Positions 23,647 to 37,823 of a stretch of 64,000 nucleotides of DNA are shown here, one piece after another (position 1 is the stretch's first letter; each line of letters starts with the position of its first letter). The notes beneath the pieces are model-generated. The model saw only the letters and a program-made list of their open reading frames with translations. It had not been told where the DNA came from and made no database searches. This stretch comes from Coffea arabica. Taxonomy: Eukaryota > Streptophyta > Magnoliopsida > Gentianales > Rubiaceae. Location of the stretch: assembly GCF_036785885.1 (NCBI RefSeq), contig NC_092320.1, positions 13,455,557 through 13,519,556 on the forward strand. The letters run 5' to 3'. Position numbers and translations under genes: made by a program.

Positions 23647-25882
23647 TCAGCAGCAAGCAGCAGTTCCCTCAACTAGTTTGTTTAATTTGTTATTTCGCAG
23701 CCTCTCTGCACATTCTTCAACTTCACCCTCCTGAAATTTGTACCTGCCATCCAATCCATCCAATCAAAAAGCTCAAAGCTTCAGCTTCAGAACAGATAAG
23801 AATGCGTATATAACAAAGGAAGATGAACAAAAAGTGAATCATCTACCAGTAATTATCAAACAAAGAGGAGAAACTGAAAGAGCAACATCATATGCAACAA
23901 TTGTCATTGGTTCTCTATTCTTTCTTATTCCCGAGAAGGGCAAGTCAGTAACAGGATTCATAACTTTGTTTGGTAAATAGGAATCATTAATTTGTAGCTT
24001 TTGATTTTGAAGGATAACAGATACTGTGGATGTTGTTGATATTTGCTGAAGTTTATTGTTCGGATGTTCTACTTGGGCTGATACTGTCGTTCCCAGGAGC
24101 ATAATAAACCTATTATTTATACTGGAAGTCATCATTTATTCCCAGTCAATTCAGAAATTTATTCGTCGAATGAGTCTTCTGATATTTCAGTACCTAGGAG
24201 GTAAGGATATTAAAGGACTCAAGCTTTCTGCAAGTTTGACAGCTTCCTCCTCAGTATTCACAATTTGATTGAAGCAAAGGTATCGGCCAGTTGTGGATTT
24301 ATCTTCAAAAGCTCTTATGTGAACATCTGCAAGAAAATTAACATCCACAAAAGCTAGGACTCCATTCTCATACATTTGTGCAGTTCCTGTACAATGATAT
24401 CATGATGAGAAACTAATGATGGTTAACTCTGCATAAAAAGGTCTGCAACTTTGTTCCTAATTTCAGCTAACATGTACCTTGAAGATATGCCATTGTCACA
24501 CGAGGATTCAGTTGCACAACTCCAGGACCAAGAACTAGTCCCGCATTGACGGATACCATGTTAAGCATTCGGTCCATAGCCAAAGCCCAGGCAGCTTTCT
24601 CAGAGAGAGTCTTAGCCAAGGCATACCACAACTGAGAAGTTTACCATAACGAAATTATCATCCATTGTGTAAAGACTAACTATTTTCGTTACTGGGAATA
24701 AGCGAAAGCTGCTTTTGTTGTTTGTTATCTTTATTTTCCCCTTTCTTTTCACGCTAAGGAGGTTTTGGAGGAGACAGAAAGGAATTGACCGAAATCACCT
24801 TTTTTACAGCAAGTAATTAACCTATGTACAATCAAGAAACTTTTGGAGTTACCTTCCTTTGCGTGCCCTCCTTGGACTATGTATGTACCTAGGTGGAGTA
24901 CTTGATAAAGAAAAAGTTTATGAAAAGATTTACAAAACAGTTGGGCAATCCAACTTGAGAGGCTATAGCAGTTTGCAAGTTTATCAGCAGAGTCAAAATT
25001 GATCTGTCTCAAGTAAAATGTTTCTATAGTATAGTGAGATCAAAAAAGGAGGGCGATCTCCTCTGTTTCACCATCGGGATTTGGACGATTGGCTGATGAT
25101 TTTTAGATCTTTTCCGACCAATGGTTAATTAGTACTTAAAAACAGTTTAAAGAAGAAAGGTAATAGTACCTTCTTTTCCCTGCAAAACTCTTGATCACTC
25201 CATGTCCTTTCATCTACATCCTTTTGAGAGCATATGTTCTCCCTCCATATTGCTGCAGTTAAAGATGAACTAAACACAATCTTCTCTATGGTGTCTGTCT
25301 GCGCACATGCCTCCACCACATTAATAGCACCTCTTACCTCATAATCAACGTCTTTCTCCTATAAATGCAAAGATTTAGCAGTGATATTTAGTAGGAAAAG
25401 TCATCATGCAAAACTTAAAAAGAATAATTAAGGGGCAAGACGAAAACGGAATGAACTTACGTCGTAACCATCTGCAATATCTAGACAACAAAACATAGCA
25501 CAACAGCCCTTCAAAGCTTCAAGCACGCTATGGTAATCCAACACATCCACAGTAAAAGCAGTTAATCTCTCCTCTGTCTTTTCCAATTCCACTATTTTCT
25601 TCATCACGACTTCATCTCCTGGAAGCCATGTTCAGATCCTATCAAGGCTCAGATTTTTCATCGCATCTCTATGGCTGAGCTAGGCGTCTGTGTGTGCAAG
25701 AGGTGGGGAAAAAAAGTTATAAAAAAGTAGAGATTAATACCACTGTTCTGAAGAGCTGCATGAACCATATAACCTTTAAGCAACAGCTTCTTGACTACCC
25801 AAAAGCCCACGTAGGTGGATGCATCAAGAACACAAACTGCCTTCTCATGATCTTTTGATGCCATAACTTCTACTTCCCTCAT
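23647..25882 (-). CDS. Cinnamoyl-CoA reductase-like NAD(P)-dependent reductase (SNL6-type)
   Basis: Six-exon model on the minus strand: 25882-25741, 25618-25461, 25358-25170, 24631-24478, 24386-24194, 23743-23647. The total is 933 nt, 310 residues, with all junctions GT-AG and in phase. It is an extended short-chain dehydrogenase/reductase. The N-terminal Rossmann turn is VCVLDASTYVGFW (residues 16-28), a variant of the usual GxxGxxG. The catalytic Ser lies in FSSS (about 129-132). The catalytic Tyr/Lys lie in LWYALAK (Y166, K170). True cinnamoyl-CoA reductases carry NWYCYGK there, so this is a CCR-like protein of the SNL6 type rather than a proven lignin enzyme; its substrate is unknown. Known SNL6 in rice affects defence-related lignification. 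A second in-frame Met (MASKDHEK, residue 7) is an alternative start. The C-terminal exon (RYKFQEGEVEECAERL) fits the family. Confidence 0.9.
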
Positions 25883-26930
25883 TTTTTTTTTCTCTTCCCT
25901 GCTCCCTCTTGTTCTTGTAGTTCTTCCTGTACTTTCTTATACCATGTCTATATACTCAGCGAATATGCAAGAAAGTTAATAAAAACGCAAAGGGTAGATA
26001 GGGATGCTAATTTGAAGATGAGTTGGTGAACTATACAAGCCACCACGTTCCTATCTACCTATCAAATTTGGATGCTCACTCGAGTATCCTTCAACCTCCC
26101 TCCTTTAGTTTTTACTAGTATCATTTATTTGCAATGCGGTGACTAGTATTACTTCTAAACTTTGTGCACGCAAAGACCATGGCTTCCACCCAACGGTAAT
26201 AACTTGCGCAAAAGATGGGAATTACACAGAGTGCAATTGACATGGTTCCATTTGCTTCACTAATTAGGCAGGGAAGGGACAATTTTGAATGGGGTTTCTT
26301 TTGCGGCAGACAATAACACTTGGCAGTGCATCGAATCGGTTACTTGTCCAGAATTGCGGAGAGCATGAGCACGTGAAAAATAGGCGTGGATTTTCTCAGT
26401 GTCTTGTTTAATTTATTTATTATTCACTAAAATTATTGTGTTTCTTGGGTTTGCAGCCCAATCAAGGCTTTGACGGACAAGTACTGTACTCAACAGTCTG
26501 GGTCAAAAGCATCAAAATTACCTTTTCCTTTAAACGACAAACAGAAAAAGATACTCCACTTAATAATGAGATTCCACGTTTGAAAAAAAAAAAAAAAAAA
26601 AAAACCCTTCAATTATCAACCCATGCTGGCAGCTCAACCACCAGAAGTTCCATCAGACCTCAAAAAGTTCCAAACCAAAAGAATTCCTCTCAGCCTCCGC
26701 ACCTTAAAAAAAAATCAACCCGACCCGACCGATAACAATGCCAAAATCTGAAACCACCTACAAAACTGGTATCTTAATAATTCAGAACACAGCATTAACT
26801 AAACCAATTAAAATGTACTTGTCTAAGTCAAATGTAATACTCCTTGAAAGCTCTCTAAAATAAAGTCTTTACATTTGACACGGAAATGCAATTGGAATTA
26901 CACTCACACGTCAAATAAAAGTAGTATATT
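25883..26930. other. Intergenic, promoter side of the reductase gene
   Basis: No gene recognised. It includes a poly(A) run at about 26582-26603. The first few hundred bases are the likely reductase promoter (minus strand). Confidence 0.4.
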
Positions 26931-27058
26931 GTGTTTGAATTAGAAAAATTACTATATTTTCTGTTGAAATATCTTTCAATCACTTTTTTACCTCACACAT
27001 ATTAAATCACTATAATAATTTTTCTGCAAAAAGTTCAGAAAAATACATTCCAAACAAG
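26931..27058. mobile_element. Small MITE, same family as 38970-39121
   Basis: Ends GTGTTTGAATT and (inverted) TTGTTTGGAAT. The interior, read on the minus strand, shares 'TTATAGTGATTTAAT', 'GAGGTAAAAAAGTGATTGAAA' and neighbouring words with the element at 38970-39121 (same order, several mismatches). Non-coding. Confidence 0.55.
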
Positions 27059-27118
27059 CGTACTTTTCAATTTTGACGCCAATTTTTACCTCCTATGCAA
27101 ATTGAAACGTGCCCAAAG

Positions 27119-27595
27119 TAGAGCTGTTAAGCCAATCAAGTAGCTCGAAAGCTCGTTAGAGCTCGGCTCGTTAAGGCTCGAGCTCGGCTCGTTAATTTTG
27201 GTTAACGAGTCGAGCTCGAGCTCGAAACATGCTCGTTTAGTTAACGAGCCGAGTAAGCTCGGCTCGTTTGATACTCGAGTAGCTCGTTAGAGCTCGTTAA
27301 TGAAGGGCATATTTGTCATTTTAGAAATCAAAATTATATGAATTAAAAATTATAGGTTTTTATTAATGTTAATTTGCACGAGCTCGAGCTCGAGCTCGTG
27401 AAGCTCGACTCGTTTGTGATAAACGAGTCGAGCTCGAGCTCGAGCTCGAGGCACATGTACATTTAACGAGCCGAGTTCGAACACATTTTAAAGCTCGTTT
27501 TCTTAACGAGCTCGAGTCGAGCTCGACTCGAATTAAACTCGAGTCGAGCTCGGCAGCCAAATACTCGGCTCGACTCGGCTCGATTAACAGCTCTA
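27119..27595. mobile_element. Non-autonomous hAT element rich in GAGCTCG repeats
   Basis: 477 bp with a perfect 12-bp terminal inverted repeat, TAGAGCTGTTAA / TTAACAGCTCTA. Flanks are an exact 8-bp duplication, GCCCAAAG (27111-27118 and 27596-27603), the hallmark of hAT insertions. The interior is packed with 'gagctcg/cgagctc' and 'ggctcg' words on both arms, so the single strand can fold strongly. No coding frame. Confidence 0.9.
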
Positions 27596-27626
27596 GCCCA
27601 AAGGCCCAAACAGATTCCGAATGACA

Positions 27627-27780
27627 ACAAAATTCTAAAGACAACAAGAAAAATTCCGCCGACAAAAAATAAAAAAATCTCCTGCTAAATTGGTGTTTTG
27701 GGTACAAAATTCTAAAGACAACAAGAAAATTCCGCCGACAAAAAATAAAAAAATCTCCTGCTAAATTGGTGTTTTGGGTG
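27627..27780. repeat. 77-bp tandem duplication, two copies
   Basis: 'acaaaattctaaagacaac' begins at 27627 and again at 27704. The two copies match almost completely (one A lost in a run) through 'ggtgttttgggt'. Non-coding. Confidence 0.92.
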
Positions 27781-29267
27781 CCAAAAGTCTTGTTGATTAA
27801 CCTTTTCAAGGTTTTGGAAGTCTCGTTTTGAGTTTGAGATCTCTCTCATTCAGATAGAGAAAGAAAGAACAGGAATTAATTCCACAACAACATGAATCCT
27901 GATTTAGGGTATAAAATTTTTTGTAGATAAAGCAACAACGTTTCAATTAAGCTGAATTTTTTGGAGCTACAACTATTTTTCTAACCTATAACAAGAAGTT
28001 CTATATTTTCACTAAGAAGAAAAACTGGAACTGTACACAAAAACAATAAGAGAGCTTGTAAAAGAGATGCATCACTGTGGCTTCCAAGAACTGCAACTCA
28101 GCCACAGCGAACTCAAAGCCTTGGATACCAATATCCTTATTATGAGCGCCTTCTAGCCAACCTGAACACGAAATTTTGCAAACAATATATTTTTAGCATA
28201 TCACAAGAGTATGCTAACGGAACTTAAAACAATAGGTTATCCATAAAAAGGGTTAAATACAGAAACATGTCAACTAGGAAGACTGATATTTGCTTAGTCT
28301 GAGTTTGTCATATAGGTTTGACCAACGGAACTTAAACATTGAGACCTCGTAGTTTATCCATAAAAAGAAAGAAATAAGCATCACAGAAACTTTCATATCA
28401 ACTAGGACCATTGTACGAAAGTATCTCTTCAGTTCTGAAACAAAATCAAGAGCCGTCTCTTTGGTCTTCTGCCTGATTCGAAGAGTGCTAGAAAGGAACA
28501 GACAGACCATAGAATTAGTGTATTGTTCCATAGAATGTATACCTAGGAAGCCAAAAAAGGGCCAAGTTCAGTGCCGAATGAAAATCATAATCCCTCATTG
28601 TCAGTTTCAACAACGGACTGTTATGTGTTTACTGAAACCAGGACATTTTACCTTATGTTACCTGCAATCATACTTGGGACACCTTAAATTTTACATTAGA
28701 GGACTTGTTCAATAAAAGGCATGGATGAGTGCATTCGACTTTGTTGACAAAACTTTCAAAATTTGTTATTTACTATTAGAACCACTTAAAGGATGTATAT
28801 CTCGAAACTCTTTTTTCTTTTCTGGTCAAGGAAGAGAGGTTAATAAGATCCTGTCATTACCTATACAAAACAGGAACTAAAGATGCTATCTAGATGCTGG
28901 AGAACAACTTAATTCCAATCATATCAATATCTCAAGAGCTATATCATATAAAGATAGTGATGACAAATGCTGATTGCACTTGCAGATTTACTTGATACAC
29001 TTCACAAGATGAGAAAACATATTCATTACTAGCGCGAGAAGAGTATGAAATAGGTGTAAGAATAAGGTTGCATTATTACTTACATGTGGTTGTCAAATGC
29101 TGCTGTTGCTTAACCCCTCTCAGGAAACAATGCATGCAAAATTGATGAGTAAACAAAAATTGACTATTCATACTTGCAGCAAGTTGCCAAAGGCCATGGT
29201 TAAACCATGTGGTAGATATCTGTGGCCCATTTTGCTTGTATTTCATCCAACAGCAGCGAACTATGAA
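27781..29267. other. 3' flank of the 5'-nucleotidase gene
   Basis: No gene recognised. This lies downstream of the 5'-nucleotidase stop (29268-29270, minus strand). It may hold its 3' UTR, but no spliced exon could be supported. Confidence 0.4.
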
Positions 29268-32200
29268 TTAAGTCTTGAACAAGCTTGATGCGACCTGAAA
29301 AGTGAGTACATTATAATCCAGATGAGCAAGTAGAAAATACTAAGGAAACCTACCCAAAAAAAAGGAAAATACTAAGGAGATGGAAAAAAAGACAATTCAC
29401 TGCAAATTCAAGCATAATCAGAAAGAAATATTCACTAGATCAAGACCTCAAAGCAAAACATCATTGAATTATCGATGTAGTTGGCAAGGTAAGCAATAAC
29501 ATTAGGGCAGCTTATTAACAATCAGTTCCAGCTAAATCTGGCTATCAATTCATGTCTACACCTGAATTACATGCACGTCAACCACATTTGAATCTCCAGA
29601 AATTTGACCAATCTACCACAATCCCCGTTAGATTTAACAAGCTACATCAAGCACCATTAACGTTGTAGCCACAGATATCACCCATTGACCAAAAAGTGAC
29701 AGCTCATAGCTGACAAAAACTGAAACTGATGAGACAGAACCACAAAAATTCATTGAGGTATGATAAGTTTTGGTGAACAAATCAACCTCCATCTTTTCCT
29801 TCTTCTTCATCCTCACAAAGACAGCACATCCATCTATACACATGCTAACACACACAAATACTCTCCTGCACACTTCCATAGGTACCAAACTCCCACTTCT
29901 TGCTATTTGAAAGACAAGCAGAATCCTCAAATGAAACACAACAGTGCAAAGGAGACAACAGTCAGATTGAGTGATGGAGATAAATATATTAGAGAAGTCA
30001 AAGTGACATCTAAAGAGAAGGGGGCCTGGGGACGGCAAGGAGGAGGAAAAGATTGTAGACTTAACTTTGAAAATGCAACACATTTTCATCTCAAACAACA
30101 GGTTATACATACATAGCTAATATTACATGCTATTCCATATCCAAAGGTGCAAGAGAAGTAAATAGAGCAGTATAACACAAAAGGAAAATTACCTTCACAT
30201 GGTGTGGCATGATCTTAATATCATAAGGTACATGAAGCCACGCGTCAGGTGGATAGAATAAAAAGTTCTCAGGTTTACTGGTATACACATCTGCATACTG
30301 ATGGATGTTGTAAGCAAAAGAAGATTCTTGACCAGAGTCATTAAGGAAAGTCGCACCAAACGAACTATTAAACATGCTTTTCATTGTATAGCGTGCCTTC
30401 TGTCTCTCTTCATTTAGCTCTACCAGCAGTGATCTGTATGCTTCACTTCTCTGATTGTTGGCAACAGTAGCGTGCAACTTACCAAGAAGTTCTTGTATTA
30501 TATGAAATTTGGCCTATACAATGAACAAAAAAAAAAAAGCAATTCAACAAATTTTCATGAGACAAGACCCAGGGAAGTCTAGAGATGCCCTCTCAGACAG
30601 TAAGGACTAACTGCCTGAGCCTGCACTACCTGATGGATGATGGGACCAAGACAGAGAGAACTTCTAACTTTTTCTTTAATATTGGCGAAACCAGTAAACA
30701 AGCCAATTGAACAAGAATAGAACAGTTACTGCCTCATCTAACTTAGGCTTTCATCTAACACGGCATCAGCCCAGGCAAGATTGTAAGTTGTAACGGAAGC
30801 AAATGAAGCAACAGAACATCTAATACATATTTCCACGTTGAAGTTGAAGAGCTTTCATTCAGTTACCTGTTCAAAACGGTAGTTGTCATCATTCTGTATC
30901 CGTATCTCATTCTGGAAAAAGTGATTCAAAATCATCCAAATTAAATTTCCAATCATGAGAATCACAAAATTTCTCATAAAAAGCTACAAACCCATAAAGG
31001 ATTTATGAGACTTTTCACAGGAAAATATTCCATAAACACAATAGCATTCATTTACCAATTCATCTATATTTTTCAAAAATGTTGCCATTCAAGTGACAAT
31101 ATTCATAACCTAAATCCAGCAAATGACCTGAAGATGCCAAAATTAGAAATGGAAGCAATACCCCCAATTCATGGATAATTGCAGCAGTATGCCATCCAGC
31201 CTTTGACGGCCCTCTTAGGTCACTGAATAGATGGTCCCCATAGTATATAACCTTAAAATGTGTTAGAGAAGAGGGTATTAGAAATTAATAACCAAGAGAA
31301 AGTACACTTACAAAGAAGCCAGATAATATAGAAGTATGGTGGTTTATTGTAAACCAGCTGCAGGATACGCAGAGAGCAAATCAGATAATTCATTATGTCT
31401 CTTAGCCTTTATTTATTCTTGGAACATTTGGACTTGGGTGTTGGATTATGGTAATGCTCAAATCTTTAGGACTTCATCCCCTTAGAGACAGGTAAAGATG
31501 AGTCCAATACCCTGTAACAGGGAGAAATTTCAAGTGTGTTTGCAGAATATGATTTATCTGCAACTGTTTAGTTTCAGTAGCAATGAAATAACAAATGTCC
31601 GATGAATTTCTCGTAGGTGTTGAGTACAGAATAAATATATAGTCAGAGACGTTCAAGAAAGAGACAAAAGTGAAGGTTCACAGAATTCATAAACAATCAC
31701 CTACATAGATTTTGCAAGTATTAAAAGGTTTATAAAATTCTGATATAGTATTTAGCCGGAAACCTACTCTTGTTGACCCTATTCAAAGACTTAATCCTCT
31801 AGGTATTCTTGTTTCACTGATTTATTTGCACAAAATTCTCAGTCAAAAACTATATTTCAGACCAAAATAAAGCTTCAGCAGAACATACTGCATACCTCTG
31901 GACCTTTCCATTGCGTAATTTGCAAGAATGATTTGAGGCATCCATGGTAATATATTTTATTAGGAAGAAAAGCATCCACCTTCGAAAAAGCCACGGTGTC
32001 CTTTTCAACATCATAACAGCTACAAAAGAGTCCCACATCACACATCAGAAATGGATGCCAGATAACAGACAACACATATGCATGCACACAGAGACAAAGC
32101 AAAGCAGTTATTGAATAGAGTGGTGTTAAATTATCTAATCATTGAAACATGAATCCTATTGATGAATCAATCACCAGCATTTTCCTTGTTCCTAAGGTGA

Positions 32201-35200
32201 ACGAAGGAAGGTCTAGTTGCAGAAGCGAAATTGTTCCCCTCTAACTTAGGAGGATATTGCCTCATTAAGCAAAGATAGCCAAATTGCCTGGTTTGCCCAA
32301 GAATACATAAGCCTAGCCTTCTGAGAGGACAAGAGACCTACGAGACCATTAAACTTTTCCCACCATAAAGTTCTGCCAGCTTAAGATAAATAAGCTTACA
32401 AAATTTAAAGTTCAAATTATTCCATTAATGCTGCCTACGAATTCAGACGAAAATAATACAACAAACGGATTTTTCGGGTAAAATTTTAGTGTTTCAAGAA
32501 TTAATTGGCTATTTGAACCGCCAAACAGTATAATGTTGTAAACTTTACAACAATGGGAAAAGTTCAATGGTCAAGCATGCTTTTGCTCTCTCGTCCAAAA
32601 CTTGCCAGTGTGCGAGGATTCCACACTGATTTATCCTCTTAAAACTATCAAGCTAGGCTTTAGGAGACAAACCGAAATGGATGTTCTGAAGTATAGAACT
32701 CTGGCTTGTTAGCTTTAGCAATCACGACATCAAAAAGCTCCCTCCAGGAATCTTGTTGACCCAGTGACTCCTAATGGACAAATAAAAGAAATATTTAAGA
32801 ACTGAAGAAGACCATATAAGTTTGTTAACCAAAGATGAACAAAAAAATACCTACTACTTGAAGGTAGAACACAATAATCTACATATAAAAATTCAAGGAA
32901 GCTAAAACTTCAGATGCTAATTTGTTTGATACCTGCAACAAAAACCGCATTCCACCATCAACGAAGAAATAAGGGGAGTTTGTCAACAAGAAAAGTTTCT
33001 TCCCTTTCTCCCTAAGCATCCTTAGAAAGCACAATAACTGACCCTATAACCCAAGGAAGAACAGGTAACAAATTTGGTAGAGTAGGGATCTCAATCATAA
33101 ATGACATGAAAACATGAGCCAACAATCAAACCAAATCTGTACAAAATGAAATTGAAAAGAATTAGATGAACTTACATTCTTGACAAGGTACCGATGGGGA
33201 TCAGAAAGGATTCTCCTATGAACCAAGCCACTGAGGTGAACATGCTGAATGGCCCGATTTACATCTTCATAGACATAACAAGCATCAAATTCCAGTTTTG
33301 CGTCAACAAAGTGTTGCACAATATCAGCAATAAGGCATGCCTACAGATTATAAAAGAGGAACCTTATATATTGCAAAAACAATTGGTTATTTGGAACTAA
33401 ACCAATAAATGGTTGCTAGAAGTTCAAATGCACCTAAGCAGTCAGATCAAATGCTAAAAGTGTGCCCTATACACACATATAGGGTAGGAAATTCTTATAT
33501 CTTTTTGTATGTAAGAAATTTGTTAACCTTTTAAGTTTTTCCTGATGCAGCTTTTGGATTTGCTTTGGTTTGGGTTATTTCATTGTTTGTTGGTTCGGTA
33601 ATATTACACAAAAGAGTGGTAGAGCAGACAGCATAACCCTAATACATCATTTCTGTGCTTCTGCAGTAAACATGTTTCAAGAGATACCGAAGGAAACAAA
33701 ATCTTATATAAAAGGACATTAAACTGGAAATAGTAGTTATAAAGGGAAAAAAATCAGAATGCAACTTTCTCATCAGTGAACAAAAAGTATGATAAGGACA
33801 ACTGCAACCACAAATTCATCTGTAACCAATAAAGTTATTGAAGCTATAATTGGGAAAAATTGCTCAATTAGAGAGAAAGCTATTTAGCAATGTCATCTGC
33901 ATTGATGATGAACAATGTGATAGGAGTCCAGCCTAAATATGTATATATGACTTTTTGCATTGACTCATGACCGAGAATATGTAAGTTCCTCCGGTTACTA
34001 ACCTACATTTATAAATTATCATTCTTTAAGATGGTACATAATATACAAATTAATGTTTTTTTCTCACATTTACCCAACGTGTGCAAAAATACGTCTCTTT
34101 TAAAGAAATTATGCTGTCCGTAGCCAATTAAAAGTATCCCAATATCATGTGCTGAAGCCCAAATGCTTTCTATGCAAACGGGACACATATATACATTAGA
34201 TTCTTTGCATATAGTGGTAGTACAAAGACATTAAAATCATTGAAGATACTTAGATCCACCAGATTATCATCTAATTCATGCCTGCACAAAGTCCACATCA
34301 AAAAAATTGTCTGGATTACATATAGTGGCAATACAAAGACAACTAAAATCATTAAAGCTACTTAGATCCACCAGATTATCATCTTATTCATGCCTGCGGA
34401 AAGTCCACATCAACAAACTTATTAAAGATAGGACAAACAAAGGAATAAGAATCATCTCACTGAAACAATACGGATATATCTAATCAGGCAGGTATAAAAC
34501 ATACCTCACTAAAGCAGAAGAAATCCATCAAGCAGACGAGTCTTTGTGCTTGATCACGGCCAATATATTTGGTACCATAAATTTGTTCTATTTCCTGTTG
34601 GCTCAGCTGTATTTTTGAAAACAAAATAACGGGAAATAAATTTAAGGATACACTCCCATTTTATCTAGATTAACTTCAGTAATTCAACTAACATGTCATC
34701 AGTCTTGAGCTAATTGAAAGTCAACCTATTCCCAGTATCATTAATGAAGTAATCTTTGAAAATTTTTGTTGACAAAACATGACGAAGCACCCAACATAAA
34801 AGAAGCAAAAATCCATGATGACCTGGTGATACTGCAGCTCATGAATGTAGTTTAGATAAAAATGAAACAGTATTCAATTTATCACCAAGTTGCAGTTAAC
34901 ATCCTTTTGATTCCTAAGAGCTGGAAGTTTTTACACCAAGATGTCATTTATATAAATATCTTTCAACATGAATAGGACTTGTCTTTTATCATCAAACTCA
35001 CAACTTCCAGCATTAGCACTTTCTTTCAGATACTAGGACGCAACAGGCTATCGTAGAAGGTACTTGTCTGGTTTGCATAAACAATCAATGAAAATTCCTT
35101 GAACATCAAGAATTGCTATGTGTATCTCTCTCTATATGGTATCTCCGGAACACATTCTACTTGTCTACGCCATCTGTAGAAACACTGTTCAATGAAATGC

Positions 35201-37823
35201 CATTGTTCTAATTCTTTCCTTTCAAAGCCAGACTCTAAAGCAGAATAAGTCTTGACAAGATATGTTATATTCTAGAAATCAAAAGATAAGAGCTACATGT
35301 CTTTGCCATGAAGAAGAACCACCGCATTAAAACTGCAATAATCAGATTCTGTGTTGCACTTCAGTTTCAGTACCATAGTGGTTAATACTGAAGCAATTGA
35401 GGAAAAAAATAGATACTTGGTGGCTGCTTGAAGGGCTTTAACCTTGCTTAATTGGAAGATTGTGCTTGACTAAATTATTGCTCTCTCTTTTAAATCTTGC
35501 TGTACGTTACATAGGAAGCATAACTTTGAGGTGACTACAACAATAAATTGTATGAAGTCTTTCATATCTCTGTTAGGCTGTTAAGTAACTAAAGTGTAGA
35601 GACTGCTATAATTTTCTTACATCCCAGAAAACTTAACCTTCAGTTAATACATAGGGGAATAATCTAAGCCATTGATGTTAAAAACTAGGATATATCTTGC
35701 TTTTCCCTGCCTTTTTTTGGTTCTTGGTAATGTTAACCAATTTCCAAACTTAGATTTGTTCAGGGCTTGAAGAATCTCTTTCTATAGTTCAATATAGAAC
35801 CACTTCACATTCTTATCAGAAGGATAATTAAGTGGAAGTGCTATACTTCTTATTTATCCGATTTGGCAATCCCAAACCAAACTTTTTCCTAAATCTTCAA
35901 AAACCTAAGTCCTGTCATGGCAAATGTAAATATTAAAAAGAAACAAGCACTAATTAGATCTTAAGACACTATAGTTCCCCTGAAAAGATTATTAAAATTG
36001 GTCATAATATTAATTGCACTTTTTTTTTTTACTCAACATTACAGACATATATCCTTTGTTTAAGAGATAAAACTGTCTTCAACACAGATATTCTATTAAG
36101 ACAATAATTCTCTCTCATTCACACAAATTTGGTTGAATTGATCATGTTAAAGACTGATTTTCTTGTATCAGCAATGCTAACATCTAAATTGAAGGTATTT
36201 TTTGAGTTGTCAGGTGATGCAACGTGGAGCTTTATCTAGTCATTAGTCATAACATTATTTGTTCAAATATGCAATTCAGCATTCAGCAGTTCATGCAGGA
36301 GAAACTCAAAGTACTAGCCACAGTATTCTATTTTAGATGCTAGTTAATTGTTCTTTCAAAAGAGAAGCAATAGAATATAGCTTCAAAATGTTCAAATTAT
36401 CTTCTGAGGTAACTTCAGGAAAATTCGAGTATAAACACACGTCATCTTGTTTGATACAGACAATTCTTAATGAAAGTAAAGAATATCAATGTAACAAACA
36501 GCAGAACAAACCATAGATAGATCTTTCCACTCACCCTTCTTTTCAGCTTTACAAGTAGTACTCACAAAAAAAAAATTTAACTAGCAGCCGGATTACAGAA
36601 AAGGAAACCTCTGTGTCCAAACACATTTAGTTTTCCAAAAAGTTAAACAACAAAGAAAATATTGAAAGAGAAGGAAGTTAAAAGATGCTACCTTGCGCCT
36701 GCCATAGTAGCATCCATCAGGCTCAATTGACCCAAAAAAATCCAACTTCATTAGACACCCCTTCGACTTGTCATAGTATAAGCCTCTAATCGGAAATGAA
36801 TGATCATATTTAAAGTCCAAGCAACTCTCTGGATACTTGAACTGAAAAAACCAACAAAGAAGAATATTAACACAATTTTTGAGTCTTCTCATTTATAATA
36901 GAAATAATTTGTAATGGCAAAACAAGAACAAGAACTTAGTTCAGTTCAAAGCAGACCTCATTGACTAAGTGCTCTTTGGCAAGGTTGTATATCAAACTCT
37001 GCACATTACCAGAGTAATGCGCCAAAGTATAGTCGTAATCAAATCCATAAACTTGTATATTGTCCAGTCTCAGGTTCTTATTTACATATATACCTAAAAT
37101 TTCAGCACAAAAATCACTACTTTAACATCATTACATATACCAAAAACCAAAAGCTACAACAATCTCATCACCAAAAAAAACAAGAGCACGGGGAAAATAC
37201 AACAAATGATAAATAAAGAAGGAAACAAAAACAAGACCTTCAGGATTCATTTTGGGCATTTGCTTCACTGCATCAGGAACTTTGAGAAACCTCTGTTTGG
37301 CACCATTGAATTCGCGCCTAATTTTCTCTATTTCGTCCTCGGAAATCTGATCATTTGCAGTTTTCACTTGATTTTCTACCTCTTCTAATTTCAGCAATCT
37401 CTCCTTTGACGACATTACATTCGTCACATAATACCTACAAAAATTGCCTCCTCTGACACCTAATAAATCCAATAACAGCGGCTTTAATCATGTACAACAC
37501 TACACACATATACAAGGACAAAAGAAATACTGAAAAGAAATATGCTGCGAAAAATAAAGTGTACAAAAAGACTAGGTAAGATGAGCTGACATTCTCGAAG
37601 TCCGGAATCGAAAATCCTGCAACTCTGCGAATTAAAATCCATTTTCCGTTAAGCATGCTGATTAAATACCATACTACAGAGCATTCAATTTGTTCTGATT
37701 AGCATTCAAGCTTCATACGTATATCTATACAGAAACATAGTATTGCTATCCGTTTATAGAGGGGAAGTAGTATACCTGAGTACAGTGCAGGAAAGGAATT
37801 AGCTTGCGGAGAGAAGCTGCCAT
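29268..37823 (-). CDS. HAD-superfamily (IG) 5'-nucleotidase domain protein
   Basis: Fourteen-exon model on the minus strand: 37823-37776, 37616-37591, 37434-37238, 37093-36957, 36841-36692, 34606-34505, 33340-33176, 33043-32933, 32770-32673, 32019-31896, 31251-31162, 30911-30867, 30513-30193, 29294-29268. The total is 1641 nt, 546 residues, in frame throughout. HAD motif I is GFDYDYTL (D109, D111), motif II LFLLTNS (T296-S298), and motif IV YYGDHLFSDLRGPSKAGWHT (D392, D397). The family (cytosolic purine 5'-nucleotidase-like, NT5DC) hydrolyses nucleoside monophosphates in characterised animal members; the substrate of plant members is not settled. The N-terminus MAASLRKLIPFLHCT followed by RFRTSR looks like a mitochondrial presequence (inference). 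The tiny exon 2 is the least certain part: three AGs lie close together and I chose the one giving an open frame. Intron 5 is 2.1 kb. A tandem 92-bp duplication lies just upstream of the ATG. Confidence 0.88.
34208..34428. repeat. 111-bp tandem duplication in intron 5 of the 5'-nucleotidase gene
   Basis: 'catatagtggtagtacaaag' at 34208 recurs at 34319 as 'catatagtggcaatacaaag'. Both copies continue through 'acttagatccaccagattat' and 'catgcctgc'. A few mismatches by eye. Confidence 0.9.

Noticed and set aside
27369-27809. 146-residue open frame on the minus strand
   Set aside because: Formed by the GAGCTCG-rich hAT element and the 77-bp tandem duplication; low-complexity translation.
29634-30116. 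Overlapping 158- and 118-residue open frames
   Set aside because: They lie in the last intron of the 5'-nucleotidase gene on both strands and show no domain. The conserved exon (30513-30193) and terminal exon (29294-29268) explain the gene.
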